33,177 nucleotides of DNA, taken from Bacteroidota bacterium. Its GTDB lineage: Bacteria > Bacteroidota > Bacteroidia > Flavobacteriales > Flavobacteriaceae. Below, one piece after another: positions 21,535 through 30,455 of this stretch. Every line of letters begins with the position of its first letter. Positions within the stretch are counted from its first letter, which is position 1. The DNA lies in assembly GCA_003045935.1 (NCBI GenBank), contig PZPI01000005.1, positions 1 through 33,177 of the forward strand, read 5' to 3'. A program made the position numbers and the translations under genes. Below the pieces are notes generated by a model that saw only the letters and a list, made by a program, of their open reading frames with translations, had not been told where the DNA came from and did not search any database.

Positions 21535-22905
21535 TATTTGATCTATTTCAGAGATTTCAAGGATACTAACCTCACCGTTTGAGAGATTTTTAACCTCAAT
21601 CTTATCTTCAACTAAGAGTTCTGATTTAGGGAATAAAACCAACTGGGCTGTCCGTTTATCTAAGTATTTGAATTGCTTCTGAATTTTGGTAGCTATTGGA
21701 TAAAGTTCCACTGAAATGCCTGCTTTTCTCAACTTTTGGATAAATGGCAATAGCTGTCTTGAACTTTGATCATCGTAATTGATGATGAATACATCTAGTC
21801 GATCTGAAACGTTTTCTGGAAATAAACCCAAAGCCTCTAAGACTAAATAGATTCGATCTAGACCAAAAGAAATCCCAACTCCTCCTAATGCTTGACCACC
21901 AAATTGACTCGTTAAATTATCATAACGACCTCCACCACCAATTGAACCCATCTGAACTCCTTCAGGAGCAGATACTTCAAAAATAATTCCGGTATAATAA
22001 TTAAGCCCTCGAGCTAAAGTAAGATCTAATTTCAAGGAGATCGACTCTAAACGAACCGCCTCAAGCTGATCGAGTAAGAATCGTATTTCTTCTACTCCAA
22101 TCCTCCCCTGTTCTGAATGAACAAATAAACCGTCTAGAAAATTCAGCTGATCAGTTAAGTTCGATCCCACTTTTAAAAAGGTGTCAACCTTTTCTAAAAT
22201 CGAATCACTCAAACCTAATCCATTGAGCTCTTTTAAAACCCCTTCAGCACCTATTTTATCTAATTTATCTAAGGCTACGGTAAATGGAATAAGTTGATCT
22301 TCGATTCCAAAACTTTCTGCAATCCCAGCTAGTATTTTTCGATGATTGATTCTTAGTGTTGGATGCTGATCACCCAATAAGCCCAATTCTGAAAATACTG
22401 TATCATACAACTGAATAAGATCAACCTCTTGCCATAAAGACATCGCTCCTACAACATCAGCGTCGCATTGATAAAATTCTCTGAATCGGCCCTTTTGAGG
22501 ACGATCTGCACGCCAAACGGGTTGAATTTGATATCGCCTAAAGGGTAGTGCAAGTTCATTTTGATTTTGTACAACAAACCTAGCAAAAGGCACCGTCAAG
22601 TCATATCTGAGTGCCTTATCACTAATTTGAGGGGTCATCTCAGAGGAAGTGAATTCTATACGATCCTGATCACTCAATTTAGATAGATAATCACCTGATT
22701 TTAATATTTTAAAAATCAATCGATCACCCTCTTCACCATATTTACCCATTAGGGTGTCTAAATTCTCGAAACTAGGAGTCTGAATCGCTGAAAACCCGAA
22801 TCTCTTGAATGCGCCCTCTATGATTTCAATGATATAAGATCTACGGATTAATTCATCCCCGTAAAAATCTCTAGTACCTCTAGCTACTGATGCAGATGTT
22901 GCCAT
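21517..22905 (-). CDS. hisS: Histidyl-tRNA synthetase
   Basis: GTRDFYGDELIRRSYIIEIIEGAFKRFGFSAIQTPSFENLDTLMGKYGEEGDRLIFKI, LRYDLTVPFARFV, RGLNYYTGIIFEV, GGGGRYDNL, GVGISFGLDRI. Confidence 0.96.
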   Translation of the reverse strand: MATSASVARGTRDFYGDELIRRSYIIEIIEGAFKRFGFSAIQTPSFENLDTLMGKYGEEGDRLIFKILKSGDYLSKLSDQDRIEFTSSEMTPQISDKALRYDLTVPFARFVVQNQNELALPFRRYQIQPVWRADRPQKGRFREFYQCDADVVGAMSLWQEVDLIQLYDTVFSELGLLGDQHPTLRINHRKILAGIAESFGIEDQLIPFTVALDKLDKIGAEGVLKELNGLGLSDSILEKVDTFLKVGSNLTDQLNFLDGLFVHSEQGRIGVEEIRFLLDQLEAVRLESISLKLDLTLARGLNYYTGIIFEVSAPEGVQMGSIGGGGRYDNLTSQFGGQALGGVGISFGLDRIYLVLEALGLFPENVSDRLDVFIINYDDQSSRQLLPFIQKLRKAGISVELYPIATKIQKQFKYLDKRTAQLVLFPKSELLVEDKIEVKNLSNGEVSILEISEIDQIKKALN

Positions 22906-22908
22906 ATC

Positions 22909-23385
22909 TTAATTTTTATCTAACCAATCCTTAAACCAAAGATACAGCTCACCTTTTGTGATAACAGCACCTTTTTGAATCAATTCGAATAGATCTATAT
23001 AGGGATCCTCAGAATACGCTTTAGTTGCTCGACGATAAATGACGCGATCGTCAAGGTAATTTTTCTTCAACCACATAAATCCTTCTGAAGTTCTTAGATC
23101 TAATCCCGCTACTTGAGCCTCAACCGCAATAAGTTCAAGTCCATTTTCTTCTTTCGAAAACAGATAAATAAAATGCTCTGACAGGTTTTCTAGATAGTTG
23201 ACCTTAGAAAGTACTCCTTTCCATATGATATCACTAAACTCATCGAGAAGTTCATCGACGCGATCACCATCATTAGATTGAAGTCGCTCCCATTCAGGCT
23301 TATCAATCCCATGAACCGCAAGAAATTTGGAAAATTCCTCTGCTAATATTTCAAACTGTTCTTTACTTAATCTTTGGTATTTCAT
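22909..23385 (-). CDS. DUF6495-like hypothetical protein
   Basis: 158 aa ORF, 3 nt upstream of hisS on the same strand; MKYQRLSKEQFEILAEEFSKFLAVHGIDKPEWERL. Confidence 0.65.
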   Translation of the reverse strand: MKYQRLSKEQFEILAEEFSKFLAVHGIDKPEWERLQSNDGDRVDELLDEFSDIIWKGVLSKVNYLENLSEHFIYLFSKEENGLELIAVEAQVAGLDLRTSEGFMWLKKNYLDDRVIYRRATKAYSEDPYIDLFELIQKGAVITKGELYLWFKDWLDKN

Positions 23386-23390
23386 AGTAT

Positions 23391-23414
23391 AAAAAAAGGG
23401 CCATAAAGGCCCTT
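23391..23414 (-). terminator. Terminator-like hairpin after rplI
   Basis: On the reverse strand, AAGGGCC-TTTAT-GGCCCTT followed by a T run ending 5 nt before the DUF6495 ATG. Confidence 0.8.
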
Positions 23415-23439
23415 AATCTGTTCAAATATTATTTGAAAG

Positions 23440-23889
23440 TTATGCCTCGGCAACAACTTCGAATGCTAAGTCAGCAGAAACTTCGCGATGAAGTCTCACT
23501 TTTGCAACATATGATCCTAGACGCTTAACAGAACCACCCTGTACAAGGATGTACTTTCTATCAATGGATACGCCTTCTTTCGAAAGCCCAGCTTCTAAAT
23601 CGATATTAGATACTGAACCAAAAAGCTTGTCTCCAGCTCCTACTTTAGCACTAATTTTAAGCGTAATCGCATTGATTTTTTCAGCCATAGATTTAGCTTC
23701 ATCAATCAGTTGTGCTTCTTTGTGTGCACGTTGCTTTAAATTTTCTGCGTGAACTTTACGAGCCGATGGTGTTGCAAGAACTGCAAGACCTTTTGGAATC
23801 AAAAAGTTACGACCATAACCATTCTTTACTGAAACGATATCGTCCTTAAACCCTAGGTTCTGAACGTCTTCTTTTAAAATAATCTCCAT
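23440..23889 (-). CDS. rplI: 50S ribosomal protein L9
   Basis: MEIILKEDVQNLGFKDDIVSVKNGYGRNFLIPKGLAVLATPSARK. Confidence 0.97.
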   Translation of the reverse strand: MEIILKEDVQNLGFKDDIVSVKNGYGRNFLIPKGLAVLATPSARKVHAENLKQRAHKEAQLIDEAKSMAEKINAITLKISAKVGAGDKLFGSVSNIDLEAGLSKEGVSIDRKYILVQGGSVKRLGSYVAKVRLHREVSADLAFEVVAEA

Positions 23890-23898
23890 ATCGTTTTC

Positions 23899-24195
23899 TT
23901 ATTTAAGCATATCGCCAACATATGGCATAAGTGCAAGGTGACGAGCACGTTTGATAGCTTGTGATACTTTACGTTGGTATTTAAGTGAAGTTCCTGTTAA
24001 ACGACGAGGTAAGATTTTACCTTGTTCGTTAACTAATTTTAATAAGAAATCTGGGTCTTTGTAATCAATGTACTTAATCCCTGATTTTTTAAATCTACAG
24101 TACTTCTTCTCTTTCTGTGTGTCAATATTCAAAGGAGTTAAATAGCGAATTTCACCATCCTTTTTTCCTTTAGCTTGTTGTTCAATAGTTGACAT
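23899..24195 (-). CDS. rpsR: 30S ribosomal protein S18
   Basis: [63 protein letters not shown]. Confidence 0.97.
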   Translation of the reverse strand: MSTIEQQAKGKKDGEIRYLTPLNIDTQKEKKYCRFKKSGIKYIDYKDPDFLLKLVNEQGKILPRRLTGTSLKYQRKVSQAIKRARHLALMPYVGDMLK

Positions 24196-24197
24196 AA

Positions 24198-24533
24198 TTA
24201 AGCAGTTTTAAGTTTTTGTCTTCTCTTTTCAGCCCAAGCAATTGCATGCTTATCTAACTTTACAGTTAAATAGCGCATTACTCGCTCATCACGGCGAAAT
24301 TCAAGCTCTAATTCGTTAATCGATTCAGCCGGAGCTTGAAATTCAAACAAATGGTAAAAACCACTCTTTTTGTTTTGAATTGGGTAAGCTAGTTTCTTAA
24401 GTCCCCAGTTTTCTTTGGCAACAAACTTAGCACCACGCTCTGTTAAGAAGCTCTCAAACTTCTTGGCTGTTTCCTCTACCTGAGTATCAGATAGAACGGG
24501 ATTCAAAATGAAAACAGTTTCGTATTGGTTCAT
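24198..24533 (-). CDS. rpsF: 30S ribosomal protein S6
   Basis: [29 protein letters not shown]...[25 protein letters not shown]...[18 protein letters not shown]. Confidence 0.97.
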   Translation of the reverse strand: MNQYETVFILNPVLSDTQVEETAKKFESFLTERGAKFVAKENWGLKKLAYPIQNKKSGFYHLFEFQAPAESINELELEFRRDERVMRYLTVKLDKHAIAWAEKRRQKLKTA

Positions 24534-24555
24534 TATAATAAGTTAAAAATGCGTG

Positions 24556-24586
24556 CAAAAATAAGTTTTAAATGCACATTATACAA
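24556..24586 (-). promoter_or_regulatory. Putative promoter of rpsF-rpsR-rplI (TTG - 20 nt - TATTTTTG)
   Basis: Reverse strand TTG at 24586-24584 and TATTTTTG at 24563-24556, spacer 20 nt, upstream of rpsF. Confidence 0.6.
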
Positions 24587-24610
24587 GCATTTTGGAAAGT
24601 ATCTATCTCT

Positions 24611-27043
24611 CTAGATGTGGTCTACGTGAAATATCACCTGAATTTTTGAAAATCCGGGAACATTATCAAAAGATTTCTTAAAACGCAGCAATTGTTTTTT
24701 AAGCGAAGACATCGGGTAATTAAGTGGGGCCTTAACGAGTACCTGTTGATAATATTGGTTTCTAATTTTCTCAATAGTGGGGGCATCGTTTCCTAAGACT
24801 ACTACACCATTTATTTGACGCACCCCTTTTGCAAACCAAGAGGCACCTTCGATCACCAAAGACACTTGTTTTGCTAAGAATTGAATCTTAATCATTCTGA
24901 CATAGGGCGGATAAATAAAAAGTCTCCGCTCGGCGAATTCACTTGCTATAAATTCAGAAACGTTTCGGTCTTGTAAACTTCGAAACACACGATGATTGGG
25001 GTCAAAGGTCTGGATGAGAACTTTAGAAGTTTCTGAAGTTCTTCCAGCTCTACCAGAGACCTGAGTCAACTGTTGAAAGGCACGTTCATGAGCCCTGTAG
25101 TCTGCTCTGTGCAAAAGCTGATCCGCATTTACAACGACAACTAAGCCAATATTTTTAAAATCAAGCCCTTTACTGATCATTTGGGTTCCTACCAAAATTT
25201 GTAATTCTTGATTTTCGAATTTTTCAAGGAGCTTTTGGTGACCCAACTTACCTTTCTGAGTATCTCTGTCCATTCGGCCCACCTGATAGCTAGGAAACAA
25301 CTCTTTGACTAACTCCTCAACCTGTTGAGTACCCAATCCATGTTTATCCAAGGAGGGTGAATGACATTTAGTGCAGTTATTAGCTACGCTTTCAGAATAA
25401 CCGCAGTAATGACATCTTAACGATTGATCCAATCGATGAAAGGTGAGACTTACATCACAATTCTTACATCCAGGGATATGACCACAATCCAAACACTCTA
25501 ACAAACTTGAAAACCCTCTGCGATTCTGAAAAAAAAGAACTTGTTTCTTTTCACTAAGAACCTTCAATGCCTGATCAATTACAGGTTGTGAAATCCAAGA
25601 CCTCATGAGTTTTTTCTTTCTCAAAAGTGCTTTATCTAGAACTTGGATCTCTGGCAATTTAGATTCACCGAACCGCTCACCTAGATATACATAGTGGTAT
25701 TTGGATTGCTTGTTTTCACCAAAACCAGCATTATACAACGACTCTAAACTGGGAGTTGCAGAACCTAAAATGATAGGGCAATTTTCTTTGTGAGCCAAAT
25801 AAACGGCTAGATCTCTCGCCTGATAACGAGGGGCTGGATCATGCTGTTTATATGAGGGATCGTGTTCTTCATCTACAATAATTAAACCTAGATTATTGAA
25901 TGGAAGTAATAATGCAGACCTCGCTCCTACGATAACTTTTGCCTCATGAGAGTTTTCTCTAACCTTATTCCAGAACTCTGCCTTTTCAACCGTTGAAAGA
26001 CTCGAACTATAGGCAATGACCTGTTTTGAAAACCGCTTGTTCAAGCGCTTCCAAAGTGAAGTAGTCAGTGCAATTTCTGGAAGAAGAAATAAGACTTGTT
26101 TTCCTTCGTTTAAAACCTTATCAATGAAGCTCATGTAAAGCATAGTCTTCCCCGAACCCGTCAATCCATGCAGTAAAACTGGCTTAGACGCCTGAAAACC
26201 CTGGTTGATTTCTGAAACAGCCTTTTGTTGTGACTCCGATAATTCGAAGACCATCTCCTCATCCTCTTTACCTGAAATCCGATCTAAAACTCTAGAATCT
26301 AAACGATATACACCCTTTTTAATTAAGCTATTACGAATGGGTGTACTGATTGAATATTTCTTCGCAAAAGGCAACCAAGCTATTTCGTTAGCTCCTTTCG
26401 CTTCACTAAAAAATTGAATCACCATATCGCGCTGTGCAGGTGCTTTCGTTTGCTTTAAAATTTCCTCCGCCTTTGCTGTATCTTCTAAAATCAACCAAGG
26501 AGTAAACTTTTGATACCCTTTATTATCAATCTGCTCAAATCGCTCAAGAATCTCTGATTCAATGAGATCGTTCAGACTCTTATTCAGTCCTTTAATCTCT
26601 ATATGTTTACGAACAAAAGACAGTTTTTGGGGTTGTTGTTCGAGAAGTTCGCATAAAAGATATTGGTCATCGGTTAGTTTCCGGTTTCTAAAATCTTCAT
26701 CGATTAAATTAACCATCGTTTCACTCTCAAAAAGCAATGCCGAAGGCAATGCTGCCCGCATTACTTCTCCAATTCCACAGAGGTAATACGAAGCAATCCA
26801 GTTCCATAACTTGATTTGAGCCCTGCTAACGATGGACTGATTATCGAGAACTTCCTCTATCGCCTTTACTGGATAGGTTGGAATTTCCTCACTTACACCA
26901 ACTACGATCCCTGTATAAAATTTATTTCTACCTAAGGGAACAATAACTCTGTATCCGACAAGGTCAGTGTCTAGCTCATGACTGATGTAGGTGAACGGAC
27001 GATCAAGAGCTAAAGGAAGAATTACCTCAACATACTTTGTCAT
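24611..27043 (-). CDS. priA: Primosomal protein N' (replication restart helicase PriA)
   Basis: LLHGLTGSGKTMLYMSFI (Walker A), VDEEHDPSYKQ (DEEH), zinc-binding CLDCGHIPGCKNCDVSLTFH...CHYCG...CTKCHSP, GTQMISKGLDFKNIGLV. Confidence 0.96.
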   Translation of the reverse strand: MTKYVEVILPLALDRPFTYISHELDTDLVGYRVIVPLGRNKFYTGIVVGVSEEIPTYPVKAIEEVLDNQSIVSRAQIKLWNWIASYYLCGIGEVMRAALPSALLFESETMVNLIDEDFRNRKLTDDQYLLCELLEQQPQKLSFVRKHIEIKGLNKSLNDLIESEILERFEQIDNKGYQKFTPWLILEDTAKAEEILKQTKAPAQRDMVIQFFSEAKGANEIAWLPFAKKYSISTPIRNSLIKKGVYRLDSRVLDRISGKEDEEMVFELSESQQKAVSEINQGFQASKPVLLHGLTGSGKTMLYMSFIDKVLNEGKQVLFLLPEIALTTSLWKRLNKRFSKQVIAYSSSLSTVEKAEFWNKVRENSHEAKVIVGARSALLLPFNNLGLIIVDEEHDPSYKQHDPAPRYQARDLAVYLAHKENCPIILGSATPSLESLYNAGFGENKQSKYHYVYLGERFGESKLPEIQVLDKALLRKKKLMRSWISQPVIDQALKVLSEKKQVLFFQNRRGFSSLLECLDCGHIPGCKNCDVSLTFHRLDQSLRCHYCGYSESVANNCTKCHSPSLDKHGLGTQQVEELVKELFPSYQVGRMDRDTQKGKLGHQKLLEKFENQELQILVGTQMISKGLDFKNIGLVVVVNADQLLHRADYRAHERAFQQLTQVSGRAGRTSETSKVLIQTFDPNHRVFRSLQDRNVSEFIASEFAERRLFIYPPYVRMIKIQFLAKQVSLVIEGASWFAKGVRQINGVVVLGNDAPTIEKIRNQYYQQVLVKAPLNYPMSSLKKQLLRFKKSFDNVPGFSKIQVIFHVDHI

Positions 27044-27975
27044 TCCTTCGAGGTATTCAATTCATTCTTTAATCGGGCTAGAACAGCGTTTAATTCGAAA
27101 CCTAACAAGAGGATATTTGAATTTAGCCACAAGAAAACCATGAGTATCAACAACCCTCCTAGTGCACCGTATAGTTCATTATAACTAGCAAATTTTTCAA
27201 TGTAAACTCCAAATAAATAGGAAGTGACCAAGAGAAGTAAGGTGGTCATCAGTGGACCCCATGAAAAGAAAGATATTCGTGTCGCTCTTGCAGTACCAAA
27301 ATAATACAATAGGCTGGTCCCTATGTAAGACATAAAAATTACAAATAGTAGCGAAATTCGATTCTGACTGAAACGCACCTCATCTAGCCCGAATTCAACG
27401 ATGTAGAATTCAGAGTAAATGTAGGCAACGGCTCCTACTATGATGCCTAAGGATAATAGTAATCCCACGAATACGGCGTATGCGTATTGCTTAAAAAAGT
27501 TTTGATTCAGTTTAATATGATAGGATTGGTCAAATTGGCTAAAAATAGAGCTGACCCCGTTAGCAACGAGAAAGATGGATAGCAAGAATGTTGTTGATAA
27601 CAAGCCATCGGTTGGCTGATTTTTCAACTGATCAAAAATCTGAGAAAAATACTCCGCAGTTGCACCTGGCAAAAAAGACTCTAAAAAGAAAAGTAGCTTT
27701 TGATCGAAAGGCTCAGAGGTTGTTTCTACCAATGGAATCAAATAAGGAATAAGCGTCAACAAAAAGATCAGCAAAGGAAATAGAGCCATAAAAAGACTAA
27801 AAGCGATAGAACTTGCTCTTGAGGTTAACGCACCCTTGATAATTCCAGAGATATATAAATTAATCAAGTCAAATCATGAAAAACCGGGATATCCAGGTAG
27901 CTTAACCGTTCTAAGGGCCCTAACCAGCGTTTTCACTACTGGCCAACTCAAGAATTTTTCTACGGAGGCATCCAT
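27040..27975 (-). CDS. YihY/virulence factor BrkB family inner membrane protein, with an apparent in-frame TGA near the 5' end
   Basis: The open frame 27040-27867 (TTG start in the ORF track) encodes INLYISGIIKGALTSRASSIAFSLFMALFPLLIFLLTLIPYL. Upstream in the same frame, ATG 27975-27973 reads MDASVEKFLSWPVVKTLVRALRTVKLPGYPGFS-TGA-FDL, resembling the expected N-terminus of the family. The TGA lies at 27876-27874. Confidence 0.82.
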
Positions 27976-27990
27976 TTTATGAACTCGACT

Positions 27991-27998
27991 TATTTTTG
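27991..27998 (+). promoter_or_regulatory. Putative -7 element of rlmH (TATTTTTG)
   Basis: TATTTTTG (TAnnTTTG) 21 nt upstream of ATG 28020. It overlaps the first codons of the longer TTG-initiated ORF call, favouring the downstream start. Confidence 0.5.
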
Positions 27999-28019
27999 AA
28001 GTCACACGAATTTAAGAAA

Positions 28020-28493
28020 ATGAAAGTGACCCTGCTAGTAATTGGTAAAACCGATGACAAGCTTCTCAAAGAGCTCATCAATAAATACCATAAAAAACTG
28101 AATCATTATGCTCGATTCAGTTACACCGAAATTCCAGATCCGTCTCGAAGAAAATCACTCAGCATCGATGATCAAAAGGAGCAAGAAGCCCTTAAGATTG
28201 AGAGTTTACTAGACAAACACTCAAGACTAATTTTACTAGATGAGAATGGAAAATCCTTTAGTTCAAGGTCATTCGCTAGTTTCATTGAGAACGAAGGCTT
28301 GTCAGGAAATAGCAATTTAACCTTTGTAATTGGTGGTCCTTATGGGTTTAGTGGCTCGTTAAAGGCCAAAGCCCATCTGCAGATATCACTTTCTAAAATG
28401 ACCTTCACTCACCAGATGGTCCGATTGATTTTCAGCGAGCAGCTTTATAGAGCCTTTTCAATTCTTAAAGGTGAACCCTATCACCACGATTAA
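28020..28493 (+). CDS. rlmH: 23S rRNA (pseudouridine(1915)-N3)-methyltransferase RlmH
   Basis: MKVTLLVIGKTDDKLLKELINKYHKKLNHYARFSYTEIPD, LTFVIGGPYGFS, KMTFTHQMVRLIFSEQLYRAFSILKGEPYHHD. Confidence 0.96.
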   Translation: MKVTLLVIGKTDDKLLKELINKYHKKLNHYARFSYTEIPDPSRRKSLSIDDQKEQEALKIESLLDKHSRLILLDENGKSFSSRSFASFIENEGLSGNSNLTFVIGGPYGFSGSLKAKAHLQISLSKMTFTHQMVRLIFSEQLYRAFSILKGEPYHHD

Positions 28494-28499
28494 CGACCT

Positions 28500-30410
28500 C
28501 TAATACAAAACTCTGAATCGAATGGTATTTGGAATTTGTCTCAGAGCTTCAATTACTTCAGGATTGTAAGCACTATCAACATCCGAGATCACATAACCTA
28601 CCTCAGGGTCTGTGGACAAGAATTGACCTACTAAATTGAGTTTATACTCAGCCAGTATTTTATTGATCGCAGCCATGACCCCAGGTACATTTTTATGAAT
28701 GTGTAAGAAACGATGACGATCCTGTTGTTGTGGTAATCTAATGTTCGGAAAGTTAACGGCATCCTCAGTGTTCCCCGAATTGATATAACCCATAATTTTT
28801 TTAGGTACGAATCCTGCAATATCTCGTTGTGCTTCAATAGTACTTCCACCAATATGAGGAGTAAGAATCACGTTGTCTAAGCCTAATAGAGGGCTTTCAT
28901 AACTGCCATTTTGCTTTGGTTCTACAGGAAATACATCAACCGCAGCTCCTGCGAGTTTTCCAGATTTTAAATGCTGGGCAAGCGCATCAACATCTACCAC
29001 AAATCCGCGAGATAAATTAATAAGATACGCACCGTCTTTACAAAGACTTAATTCGCGATCTCCAATTAAATTCTTGTTTTGTGGGTTATCGTCAACATGC
29101 AAAGAAATCACATCACTGATACGCAATAGATCATCAAGGCTAACTACTCTTTCGGCATTACCCAAACCTAGAGTATCCTGTAAATCGTAAAAGTAAACCT
29201 TCATTCCTATCGCTTCGGCTAGAACAGAAAGTTGCTTACCAATATTTCCATAACCCACAATTCCCAGAGTTTTGCCTCTCACCTCTCTAGATCCTGCAGC
29301 AGTTTTATTCCATACACCGGAATGCATCTCTGAAGAACGCTGAAAAGTGGAACGCATAAGCATCACAATCTGACCTAAAGCTAGTTCTACTACAGATCTA
29401 GTATTACTGTAAGGTGCATTGAAGACAACAACACCAAACATTTTGCAAGCTTCAAGATCAATCTGAGTCGTACCGATACAAAAGGCACCAATCACCAAAA
29501 GTTTATCTGCAGCATCTAACACCGCTTTAGTAACTTTAGTTTTAGATCGAATACCCAATACATGCACCCCCTTAATACGCTCTATGAGTTCTGCTTCACC
29601 CAAAGCGGTAGATACGAGCTCAACGCTATAACCATCGTTCTCTAGACGCTCAAGTGCATCTGGATGTATATTCTCTAATAGAAGGATCTTAATTCGATTC
29701 TTAGGGTATGAAAAATTTCTTGGCAAACCGTTGATATATAAAAATTCATCTAAAGTTTCTGTAACGAAATCGGCATTAGCAACAGCCTTATCTCGCTTCA
29801 CGTTTTCTGTATATGCAAAAAACTTCTTGGCAATACCTGCTTCTCTCATCACATAATCAGAATAGCCATCACCTATCACCTGAATATCACCCGAAAGGTT
29901 TAGTCCCTTCAAGCACTCAATTTTCCCATTGTGCTTAGATAGTGGATTCTCTTTATCGAAACCAACAATAAAGCCGCTACCGTCAAATGTAAACGTATTT
30001 GCATAAACACGATCGGCTGGGATGTGAAACTGTTCCACAATAGGTATGATAAATTCCTTGAAACCCGCCGAAATCACATAGATTTCATCTCGATGTGTTT
30101 CAAAAAACTTTCGGTTCGATGCGAACGAATGGGAGATCTTATCTTTTAATTCCTCGATCAGTAGCTCTAGATGATCGCGATGCGCCCCAAGAAGCTTTAT
30201 TCTTTGCGCCAGAGATTCAGTGAAAGAAATATCACCATCTATCCCAAGATTGGTGATTTCTCGAATTTGATTAATGATCGCTTCTTTTTTTGGATTTTCT
30301 TCAAGGGAAATCTCTGCAAGAATATCAAGAGCTTCAACCCGAGTAATTGTGCTATCGAAATCGAAAATGTAAGAGGTAGGCACGTGTGGTTTATTGATGA
30401 TTTGTAACAA
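28500..30410 (-). CDS. Fusion of HAD-type phosphoserine phosphatase (SerB-like, N-terminal) with D-3-phosphoglycerate dehydrogenase (SerA-like, C-terminal, with ACT domain)
   Basis: N-terminus YIFDFDSTITRVEALDIL (HAD motif I), VISAGFKEFI, VIGDGYSDYVMREAG (motif IV). C-terminus KILLLENIHPDALERLENDGY, GIVGYGNIGKQLSVLAEAIGMKVYFYD, LINLSRGFVVDVDALAQ, LTPHIGGSTIEAQ, ACT-like NVPGVMAAINKILAEYKLNLVGQFLSTDPEVGYVISDVD. Confidence 0.9.
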   Translation of the reverse strand: MLQIINKPHVPTSYIFDFDSTITRVEALDILAEISLEENPKKEAIINQIREITNLGIDGDISFTESLAQRIKLLGAHRDHLELLIEELKDKISHSFASNRKFFETHRDEIYVISAGFKEFIIPIVEQFHIPADRVYANTFTFDGSGFIVGFDKENPLSKHNGKIECLKGLNLSGDIQVIGDGYSDYVMREAGIAKKFFAYTENVKRDKAVANADFVTETLDEFLYINGLPRNFSYPKNRIKILLLENIHPDALERLENDGYSVELVSTALGEAELIERIKGVHVLGIRSKTKVTKAVLDAADKLLVIGAFCIGTTQIDLEACKMFGVVVFNAPYSNTRSVVELALGQIVMLMRSTFQRSSEMHSGVWNKTAAGSREVRGKTLGIVGYGNIGKQLSVLAEAIGMKVYFYDLQDTLGLGNAERVVSLDDLLRISDVISLHVDDNPQNKNLIGDRELSLCKDGAYLINLSRGFVVDVDALAQHLKSGKLAGAAVDVFPVEPKQNGSYESPLLGLDNVILTPHIGGSTIEAQRDIAGFVPKKIMGYINSGNTEDAVNFPNIRLPQQQDRHRFLHIHKNVPGVMAAINKILAEYKLNLVGQFLSTDPEVGYVISDVDSAYNPEVIEALRQIPNTIRFRVLY

Positions 30411-30438
30411 ATTTAGCTAAACTTTCAATGCTTGAACC

Positions 30439-30446
30439 TATTTTTG
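30439..30446 (+). promoter_or_regulatory. Putative -7 element of rdgB (TATTTTTG)
   Basis: TATTTTTG (TAnnTTTG) shortly upstream of ATG 30456. Confidence 0.4.
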
Positions 30447-30455
30447 CGAGTAGTT

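Noticed and set aside
27865-27876. TGA recoded as tryptophan or selenocysteine in the YihY gene
   Set aside because: TGA is used as a normal stop elsewhere in the window (e.g. prmC, coaBC and ribD ends), TGG is used for Trp, and no SECIS-like context was recognised. Nonsense mutation, sequencing error or an alternative start is more likely.
27996-28019. Longer RlmH start (TTG 27996, MKSHEFKK...)
   Set aside because: Canonical RlmH begins at MKVTLLVIG, and a good -7 motif (TATTTTTG, 27991-27998) overlaps the longer start, so ATG 28020 is preferred.
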